From the NCBI RefSeq assembly GCF_900156395.1, contig NZ_FTNL01000010.1, positions 60,966 to 124,965 on the forward strand: a DNA stretch of 64,000 bases, written 5' to 3'. Positions 57,971 to 64,000 of this stretch are shown here, one piece after another. The notes under the pieces were generated by a model. That model saw only the letters and a list, made by a program, of their open reading frames with translations. It was not told the origin of the DNA and did not search any database. Source of the stretch: Fluoribacter gormanii (GTDB lineage: Bacteria > Pseudomonadota > Gammaproteobacteria > Legionellales > Legionellaceae). The position numbers and the translations under genes are program-made. How positions within the stretch are numbered: the first letter of the stretch is position 1; the number at the start of each line of letters is the position of its first letter.

Positions 57971-58308
57971 TTTTGTATCTATCCACCACATTTTGAATGC
58001 TTTAGGAAAAAGTAAGATTTGAGCGCTGATTGCGTGAACTTCGTGCACGATGCAACCAAGTATGGCTTTTCAGTTGAGCGTGGTCAGTAGTTACATCAAT
58101 TTTATCCTTGACTGCATCTCAACCCCTAAGCAGAATGAAGGAAGCAATAAATAATTGTAGGGTTAGGGTTAGCCTCACTAGCATTAAGTTAAGTCTTGTC
58201 TATGTCCCACGGACAAGCCGCGGGACGTAGCATAAAGGCAAAGTTATTACTTAATGACAGCGTAACTGCCTTCACCCAGGCTACAGGTTTTAATCACAAG
58301 GTGAATTT
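57971..58308. other. Gene-free region with two repeat relics
   Basis: About 340 bases between bcp and the phoH-like gene. No gene is supported. It contains a REP-like palindrome at 58204-58226 and half of the CACCCAGGCTAC element at 58271-58285. A short TAGGGTTAGGGTTAG run at 58158-58172 is probably chance. Confidence 0.55.
58204..58226. repeat. REP-like palindrome GTCCC...GGGAC
   Basis: GTCCC with GGGAC and inner GG/CC pairs around a short loop, GC-rich in an AT-rich gap, near to a half copy of the CCCAGGC element. Resembles the palindromes at 8155 and 34174. Confidence 0.55.
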
Positions 58309-59709
58309 ATGGATAATAGCAATACCCGTCGGAAGCTGTTTGTACTTGATACCAATATTTTAATGCATGACCCTACAGCCATCTATCATTTTGAAGAGCA
58401 TGACATCTATTTACCTATGGTCGTGCTGGAAGAATTGGACAGTCATAAAACGGGTACATCGGAAGTAGCACGCAACGTCCGCCAAACCAACCGCATGTTA
58501 GTAGAGCTCATGAGCAATGCATCACATGAACAAATCGTATCCGGATTGGCGATACCCAATTATCTTAATTCAAATAAAAAAAAGTGCAGCGGAAAGCTAT
58601 TTTTCCAAACAGATGAATTCGACCAGGTTGTCCCATCCACGCTTCCAGGGCATAAAGTTGATAATACAATTCTTGCCACCGCTTTAGGATTACAAAAAAA
58701 GTATGCGGGAAAAAAGCAGGTAATCATTGTGTCAAAGGACATAAACTTGCGTATCAAGTCAGGAATACTCGGCATTCTCGCTGAAGATTATTACAGCGAC
58801 CAGGTACTTGATGATGTCAATCTCTTACACAGAGGACTACATATTCTTGATAATAATTTCTGGGATACTCATGCTAAGGATATGGGCTCATGGCAAGAGA
58901 GTGGCAAGACTTTTTATAAAGTAGCGGGCCCATTAATTAGTCAATGGAATCCCAATGATTGCATCAGTACAGAAGATGATCAATTTCAAGCAATCGTGAA
59001 AAAGCTTGAACGTGACCATGCTGTGATTCAGTTAATTCGTGATTACACCAAGCATTCCGTATGGGGAATTCATGCTAAAAATCGCGAACAAAACTTTACC
59101 CTGAATTTACTCATGGACCCTGACATTGATTTTGTAAGCCTACAAGGCCCTGCTGGAACCGGAAAAACGTTACTCACCATTGCTGCGGGTCTAACCCAGG
59201 TTCTCGATCAAAACCGCTACACCGAAATTCTTATGACGCGCGTAACCATTCCTGTAGGAGAAGATATAGGCTTCCTACCTGGAACTGAAGAAGAAAAAAT
59301 GACACCGTGGATGGGCGCTTTAATGGATAATCTTGAAGTTCTGCACAGTTCACAAGTAGGAGGTAGTTTTGGACGTGGCGCAACTCAAGATTTATTACAA
59401 AACAAAATTAAAATTCGCTCCTTGAACTTCATGCGAGGCCGTACTTTTTTAAATCGCTACATTATCATTGATGAGGCACAGAACCTCACTCCGAAACAAA
59501 TAAAAACTTTGGTCACACGTGCAGGCCCAGGATCGAAAATTATTTGTCTTGGGGATATTAAGCAAATAGATACCCCCTATTTGAGTGAAACGACTTCCGG
59601 TTTAACTTTTGCTGTAGATCGATTTAAACACTGGGAACACAGCGCACACATGAGTTTAACTCGTGGAGAGCGCTCAAGGCTTGCATTTTATGCTGCGGAG
59701 CATTTATAG
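58309..59709 (+). CDS. PhoH family protein with N-terminal PIN domain
   Basis: A 466-residue protein. The N-terminal PIN ribonuclease-like domain (FVLDTNILMHDP, then VVLEELDSHK and the later Asp in KVDNTIL and SKDINLR) is followed by a PhoH ATPase domain: GPAGTGKTLL Walker A, and YIIIDEAQN Walker B. The combination is the PhoH2 type, an RNA helicase plus nuclease. AAGGTGA lies before the ATG. It is upstream of guaC by 21 bases and may share its transcript. Confidence 0.93.
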   Translation: MDNSNTRRKLFVLDTNILMHDPTAIYHFEEHDIYLPMVVLEELDSHKTGTSEVARNVRQTNRMLVELMSNASHEQIVSGLAIPNYLNSNKKKCSGKLFFQTDEFDQVVPSTLPGHKVDNTILATALGLQKKYAGKKQVIIVSKDINLRIKSGILGILAEDYYSDQVLDDVNLLHRGLHILDNNFWDTHAKDMGSWQESGKTFYKVAGPLISQWNPNDCISTEDDQFQAIVKKLERDHAVIQLIRDYTKHSVWGIHAKNREQNFTLNLLMDPDIDFVSLQGPAGTGKTLLTIAAGLTQVLDQNRYTEILMTRVTIPVGEDIGFLPGTEEEKMTPWMGALMDNLEVLHSSQVGGSFGRGATQDLLQNKIKIRSLNFMRGRTFLNRYIIIDEAQNLTPKQIKTLVTRAGPGSKIICLGDIKQIDTPYLSETTSGLTFAVDRFKHWEHSAHMSLTRGERSRLAFYAAEHL

Positions 59710-59730
59710 TATGCACTTTAAGGATTTACC

Positions 59731-60741
59731 ATGACTGACCATGCCATCACTTTTGATGACGTTCTGCTTGTTCCTTCATACAACCACCACGAATCCAGAC
59801 GAGTCGTGGAAACAACCAGTACTGACAGACTGGGCAAATTAACATTGGAGCTTCCCGTAATCAGCTCTAATATGGACACCATTACTGAAAGTTCTATGGC
59901 TAATTTCATGGGCTCTAAAGGTGCTATGGGCGCATTGCACCGTTTTATGACCATCGAAGACAATATCGATGAATTTAAAAAATGTCAAAGTAAGGTGTTT
60001 GTCTCGATTGGTTGCACTGCAGCTGAATTGGAGCGAGCAGAGGCATTACGCGATGCGGGGGCTGACTATTTCTGTGTGGATGTGGCTCATGCTCATGCCA
60101 AATATGTGGGAAAAACTCTAAAAAGTTTACGCCATTTGCTTGCGGATCGATGTATTATGGCCGGAAATGTTGCTACCTATGCTGGAGCTGATTATCTTGC
60201 TTCATGCGGCGCAGACATCATTAAGGCCGGTATTGGCGGTGGTTCAGTATGCAGTACTCGCATTAAAACGGGCTTTGGTGTCCCCATGTTAACCTGCATT
60301 CAGGATTGTTCGCGCTCAGATCGATCTATTGTAGCAGATGGCGGAATCAGAACTTCAGGCGACATAGTCAAAGCGTTAGCTTTCGGCGCTGATTTTGTGA
60401 TGATAGGTGGCATGTTAGCTGGTACAGCGCCGACCCCTGGTGAGGTGATTGAAAAACACGATGGCACCAAAGTAAAACGTTACCGAGGCATGGCATCAAA
60501 AGAAGCGCAAGAAAACTTCTTAGGACAAATGCATGAGTGGAAAACTGCTGAAGGCGTCGCAACTGAAGTAGCGTATAAAGAAAATCCTGATGCGATTATT
60601 GCTGATATAGTGGGTGGATTAAGATCCGGTCTGACTTATGCTGGTGCTGATACAATTAGCGAACTGCAGCGTAAGTTAAATTATGTAGTAGTGACCCAAG
60701 CAGGACGCATTGAAAGTTTACCGCATAAATTACTAGGTTAA
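59731..60741 (+). CDS. guaC: GMP reductase
   Basis: NADPH-dependent deamination of GMP to IMP. An IMPDH-like TIM barrel without CBS domains, 336 residues, as GMP reductases have. It carries [12 protein letters not shown], the catalytic loop [11 protein letters not shown] with the active-site Cys, [10 protein letters not shown] and [10 protein letters not shown]. The same fold would fit a truncated GuaB, but the missing CBS module and length favour GuaC. Confidence 0.93.
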   Translation: MTDHAITFDDVLLVPSYNHHESRRVVETTSTDRLGKLTLELPVISSNMDTITESSMANFMGSKGAMGALHRFMTIEDNIDEFKKCQSKVFVSIGCTAAELERAEALRDAGADYFCVDVAHAHAKYVGKTLKSLRHLLADRCIMAGNVATYAGADYLASCGADIIKAGIGGGSVCSTRIKTGFGVPMLTCIQDCSRSDRSIVADGGIRTSGDIVKALAFGADFVMIGGMLAGTAPTPGEVIEKHDGTKVKRYRGMASKEAQENFLGQMHEWKTAEGVATEVAYKENPDAIIADIVGGLRSGLTYAGADTISELQRKLNYVVVTQAGRIESLPHKLLG

Positions 60742-60763
60742 AAGTTAGTCCATCATGAATTGT

Positions 60764-60793
60764 AGCCTGGGTGAAACAAAACGAAACCCAGGC
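60764..60793. repeat. Dispersed inverted repeat, AGCCTGGGT...ACCCAGGC type
   Basis: AGCCTGGGT (60764-60772) and ACCCAGGC (60786-60793) form a clean dyad between the convergent guaC and the acidic hypothetical gene. The spacer is GAAACAAAACGAA. Confidence 0.65.
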
Positions 60794-60810
60794 CGTATTG
60801 GTTCTTATTA

Positions 60811-61620
60811 TTAGAAACTCTTAGTTACAGTTGAAGTGGGCTCGTCATCTAAAGAAGGTGATTGGCTTTGACTTGGTGATTGCTCGACAAGCGCATCAAA
60901 GTCCATTCCTTCAAATGCTTCATTAAATTCGGCCATTAAATTAGAAGAAGTACTATTATTTGGGCTACTTAGTTCCATTTCGTCCTCATCCGCTAATTCC
61001 TCATCTGGATTTTCTCCTGATTCATAATCTTGCTCCTCAGAACTGGGATTTAATTCTTGAGTATCAGTGGAGTTTAACTTGGCTGTAGCTCCTTTTATAG
61101 CATTAACAAGTCCGGAGTTAACTACGTCCTGAATAGAACTCACCATCTCTTTAAACTGAAGCGCAGCTTGTCCTGCTTTAGTATTTTTGAGATCATCAAG
61201 CTTTTCATCAGCCTTATCCAATAATTGATCTTTAATTTCTCCGGCCTTTTCATTTAGTGCATCTTTCAACCCACCTAAAGCTTGTCCCAACTCGGTCTGT
61301 GAAAATTTATCTAAAGCCTTTGAGCCTTCTGCTTTCAAAGCACTATTTATATCTCCATTAATATCCGCAACCATCTGACTTAGCTGCTCATTCAGCTCAA
61401 GATAAGGATTCTTTTCCTTGCTCTCTCCCTTTTGTTGAGTAGGCTTTTTCGGTTGTGCTTCCTCTTGTTGCTGCGGTTTCTTGTCTTCATCCTTTGCCGA
61501 TTTTGGCGCAGGCCCTTCGCTAATATCTGGAGTAATGACATCTGGCTTGGGAGGCGGGGGAGGACTCGCCTGGTTCTCTTGTGGAGTCGGCTTATCTTTT
61601 TCAGTTTTTCCAGTACTCAT
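60811..61620 (-). CDS. Acidic, low-complexity protein of unknown function, 269 aa (possible effector)
   Basis: I do not recognise the family. The N-terminal 70 residues are disordered: Pro-rich (a run of five Pro), Lys/Gln/Glu-rich. Residues 70-185 look like amphipathic helices with repeats of Leu and Lys (KDALNEKAGEIKDQLLDKADEKLDD). Residues 190-225 are a Glu/Asp stretch, and the last 50 are Ser/Pro-rich and acidic, ending TVTKSF. An acidic, Ser-rich C-terminus is one mark of Dot/Icm substrates, but no signal can be proven by eye. It is convergent with guaC. Confidence 0.7.
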   Translation of the reverse strand: MSTGKTEKDKPTPQENQASPPPPPKPDVITPDISEGPAPKSAKDEDKKPQQQEEAQPKKPTQQKGESKEKNPYLELNEQLSQMVADINGDINSALKAEGSKALDKFSQTELGQALGGLKDALNEKAGEIKDQLLDKADEKLDDLKNTKAGQAALQFKEMVSSIQDVVNSGLVNAIKGATAKLNSTDTQELNPSSEEQDYESGENPDEELADEDEMELSSPNNSTSSNLMAEFNEAFEGMDFDALVEQSPSQSQSPSLDDEPTSTVTKSF

Positions 61621-61824
61621 AAATCTTAACCTCTGTAGTATCTACCCCTATTAAGTTAAAGATAGCACATCATAAGAAACATTGCCCTTTAAATAGATAG
61701 CGTAGATCGAATATTTTCAGATACACTAATCTTATCAAGATGTGTTCCTTGATGAATTGTATTTAATCATAATTTACAATAATTTTGCAAAACAAATGCA
61801 ACCTATATGGAATGATATGTTACT

Positions 61825-62658
61825 ATGAATCTTAACGATTTTCGCTACATGCGCCGCGGCAAACAACTGTTTGATTTAAACAAAAAAGATTATACGCTCC
61901 TTGAGCCGATTAGACGACGGGGAGCAAAAACAGATCGAGCCCTGCTGCTTTTACATGGATTTACTTCCTCGCCTGCGGTTTATCGCTATTTAATTCCTAA
62001 ACTAAATCATTATGATGCTATAGTTTGCCCTGCATTACCAGGACACGCAGATAGCATCGCTGCTTTTGCACAAGTCAAACTCACAGATTGGCTTGAATGT
62101 GCAACACAAGAATGTGAAAAATTATTTAAAGAATACCAAAAAGTGGATGTACTTGGACTATCCCTGGGCGGCATATTGGCATGCGAGTTGAGTGCAACTT
62201 TTGCATTCAACCATATGTTTCTCTTAGCTCCCGCCTTAAAATTACAGATGAATACTTATCGCAATCTGCAACTTCTTAATGTACTTAAAAAACTTGGGTT
62301 TTGCGAACTGCGAGGCGTAGCGGGTAATCTTGCAACCAACAAACATGCTGAAATATCCTATCGAAGAATTCCCATTCCTGCACTTATTGAACTCTTTACC
62401 ATGATTCATGAATATCAGTGGATCACACCAAATTGTCCAATTGATCTCTTTTTCGGCGCTCAGGATATTGTTGTTGCTTCCAAGGAGGTAGAAAAAATGT
62501 TCGCCCATGTTCCGAATACAACCATACACTGGCTAGCAAACTCAGCCCATGTTTTACCATTAGATAATGATTTGGATCAGATTGTTCAGTGTATTAACCA
62601 ACGTATCGCATCTAATCTACATGAAAAAGCCTCTCTTGTGTTGATGGGAGAGAATTAA
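61825..62658 (+). CDS. Alpha/beta-hydrolase, carboxylesterase/lipase-like
   Basis: A 277-residue esterase. The oxyanion strand ends LLLHGFTSSP, the nucleophile elbow is GLSLGG, the acid is probably the Asp in GAQDIVV, and the base is the His in NSAHVLPLD. The layout resembles Est30-type carboxylesterases acting on short acyl esters. No signal peptide is seen, so it is likely cytoplasmic. It precedes the insertion sequence with a 90-base gap. Confidence 0.88.
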   Translation: MNLNDFRYMRRGKQLFDLNKKDYTLLEPIRRRGAKTDRALLLLHGFTSSPAVYRYLIPKLNHYDAIVCPALPGHADSIAAFAQVKLTDWLECATQECEKLFKEYQKVDVLGLSLGGILACELSATFAFNHMFLLAPALKLQMNTYRNLQLLNVLKKLGFCELRGVAGNLATNKHAEISYRRIPIPALIELFTMIHEYQWITPNCPIDLFFGAQDIVVASKEVEKMFAHVPNTTIHWLANSAHVLPLDNDLDQIVQCINQRIASNLHEKASLVLMGEN

Positions 62659-62748
62659 AATAAAATTAAGCGTCACTCTCTAGCCTCATCAGCCCTTGCA
62701 GGCACCTTATTCTATCCTTTCCAGAGAGAAGGGAAATTATTGTTGTGC

Positions 62749-64000
62749 AACCGGTTTGATAGGTAACATTTCAAACCGGGCTGATAGGTAACAGATTTAA
62801 GATGCTAGGGTCTAAAAATTTTATCTACTCTAGCATCAATAAGACCTAATTTTAATTTTGAAAAATAAAGTGTAGCTCGTTCATTATCTATCCAATTCAA
62901 GCCCACAGGTTCCCCATGTAACAACTCCGAAACATAATATTTTTTACCAAAACATTTAATCTCACCATTAGTTCTAACTTTTCGAATTTCAAAATGCGAA
63001 GGATAAGAAACCTCGGGCATGCTATCAAAATAGGTTCTTTGAGAAACATGATAAACATCTGCAGGTCTTTTACCTTTTAGCGCTTGATGAGGACGTTCAT
63101 AATTATATTCATTTCTAAACGCATCAAAACTTTTTTGTTGTTCTTTAAAATCTGCTCGAGATGGAGAGGCCACTGCTTCTTTTAAAGTACGATGCATTCG
63201 TTCATGTCTCCCATTTTGTTCTGGATGGCCCAGCTCAATACGCTCAGGCATAATCCCTAGTTTCAACCACCAAATGGATAAAGAGGTTAAAGCGCCAATA
63301 CCCAGGCCTGCAAAAGGTTGGCCATTATCCGTTCTAATTGCGTCAGGCAAACCATATTCAATAAATGCTTTTTTAAAGCCCTCCATTGTTTCTTTTAGTC
63401 GCGGACCAAGCAAACCATCACATACTAATAAAAATCGACTGTAATTGTCTGTTATTGTTAGTGGATAACAATACGGTTTGCCTACTCTAAATTGCCCTTT
63501 AAAATCAGCACTCCAAATATGATTCGGTGCTTCGCATGCAGAAAAAGGTTCTGTATGAGCGGCTACTTTTTTTCTATATTTTCGCGGTTTAACCAATCCG
63601 TTATTTTTTAAAATATCACCTATTGTACTTGCTGCAGGCCACTTTTCATGGGGCTCATTGAGTAATAACCAATCTCGTAACTTTACAGGCCCCCATTTAG
63701 GGTATCGATGCTTTAGTGCAAGTAAGCGGCTCTGCTTGTCATAAGCGGTGACATTCGGATGGTGATGACGGGCATGAGATCGAGGTTTTAATGCCTGCTC
63801 TCCCTCTTCTTGATAACGATTTATCAGTTTATAGCCAGTTTTTCGACTTATACCATATCGTTTGCACAAATCTGTGAAGTCAAATTCTTTTTTTAGCCAA
63901 TCACCAATAAATTTTAATTTCTCAGTTTCAGCTTGTGTATTCTGCCAAATCATCGGTAACACCTTTTTCTCCTAAGAAAGTGTTACCTATCATCCCGGTT
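62749..64000 (-). mobile_element. IS481-family insertion sequence, reaching the window edge
   Basis: The left end carries two direct copies of a 20-bp motif, AACCGG..TGATAGGTAACA, at 62749-62768 and 62774-62793. One inverted copy (63981-64000 reads TGTTACCTATCATCCCGGTT) lies at the other end. The element encloses one transposase. The tandem left copies suggest the right end has a second copy beyond base 64000, so the true boundary and any target duplication are outside the window. Confidence 0.85.
62805..63962 (-). CDS. IS481-family transposase
   Basis: A full-length DDE transposase of 385 residues, moving the element by cut-and-paste or copy-paste. An N-terminal helix-turn-helix (FTDLCKRYGISRKTGYKLINRY) is followed by the rve catalytic core: Asp in WSADFKG, Asp in IRTDNG, and Glu in NGRHERMHR. 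No frameshift or stop is seen, so it may be active. It is transcribed toward the esterase. Confidence 0.93.
   Translation of the reverse strand: MLPMIWQNTQAETEKLKFIGDWLKKEFDFTDLCKRYGISRKTGYKLINRYQEEGEQALKPRSHARHHHPNVTAYDKQSRLLALKHRYPKWGPVKLRDWLLLNEPHEKWPAASTIGDILKNNGLVKPRKYRKKVAAHTEPFSACEAPNHIWSADFKGQFRVGKPYCYPLTITDNYSRFLLVCDGLLGPRLKETMEGFKKAFIEYGLPDAIRTDNGQPFAGLGIGALTSLSIWWLKLGIMPERIELGHPEQNGRHERMHRTLKEAVASPSRADFKEQQKSFDAFRNEYNYERPHQALKGKRPADVYHVSQRTYFDSMPEVSYPSHFEIRKVRTNGEIKCFGKKYYVSELLHGEPVGLNWIDNERATLYFSKLKLGLIDARVDKIFRP

Noticed and set aside
58158..58172. Telomere-like TAGGGTTAGGGTTAG run
   Set aside because: Only two and a half repeat units; most likely chance in an intergenic region.

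Overview
The window looks like a chromosomal segment of a Legionella-type gammaproteobacterium. The DNA is AT-rich, coding density is high, and the housekeeping genes are ordinary gammaproteobacterial ones. The most specific marker is a PlaC-type secreted GDSL acyltransferase whose catalytic residues fall at Ser37, Asp398 and His401, the numbering I recall for Legionella PlaC. Family assignments come from reading motifs, not from database searches. The species is not determined. The sialic-acid-type genes here fit pseudaminic rather than legionaminic acid, which suggests a strain or species other than classical L. pneumophila serogroup 1.

Layout. 1-17200 is mainly core genome: a 5'-truncated membrane protein, a polysaccharide deacetylase, a typA-nadK-recN operon on the minus strand, hslO, a small acidic protein, the rep helicase, an MFS exporter, a methyltransferase-like protein, a cold-shock protein with a clear terminator, a flavin reductase and the type 2 isopentenyl diphosphate isomerase fni. 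17383-45910 is a large surface-polysaccharide (O-antigen/LPS) locus. 46041-61620 returns to housekeeping genes: a ClC channel, ribE, yciA, tex, glmS, plaC, trhO, smpB, bcp, phoH-like and guaC, with two hypothetical genes. 61825-64000 holds an esterase and an IS481-family insertion sequence that reaches the window edge.

The polysaccharide locus has three blocks. Block 1 (17383-21408) is a small phosphoglycosyl transferase, a PglD-like acetyltransferase, a DegT aminotransferase and a Wzm/Wzt ABC exporter. Block 2 (21779-25075) holds a decayed wecB fragment, a Wzz-like chain-length protein and a glycosyltransferase. Block 3 (25527-44375) starts with small ORFs and then carries wecB-wecC (UDP-ManNAcA), a full pseudaminic acid set pseB-pseC, pseF (inverted) and pseG-pseH-pseI, a GT52/polysialyltransferase-like enzyme, a Wzx-like and a Wzy-like membrane protein, a PhyH-type dioxygenase, an asparagine-synthase-like amidotransferase and two SGNH acyltransferases. 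A WbuB/WcaI-like glycosyltransferase (44681-45910) closes the locus. The simplest reading is a glycan containing a nonulosonic acid and possibly an amidated or acylated uronic acid. ABC-type and Wzx/Wzy-type export components lie side by side.

The best candidates for undescribed biology are the block from pseI to the acyltransferases (a likely pseudaminyl transferase, an intact 2-oxoglutarate dioxygenase and an amidotransferase in one glycan cluster), several tiny ORFs with strong ribosome-binding sites, and a family of dispersed intergenic inverted repeats based on AGCCTGGGT...ACCCAGGCT. I see no tRNA, rRNA, CRISPR array or prophage.
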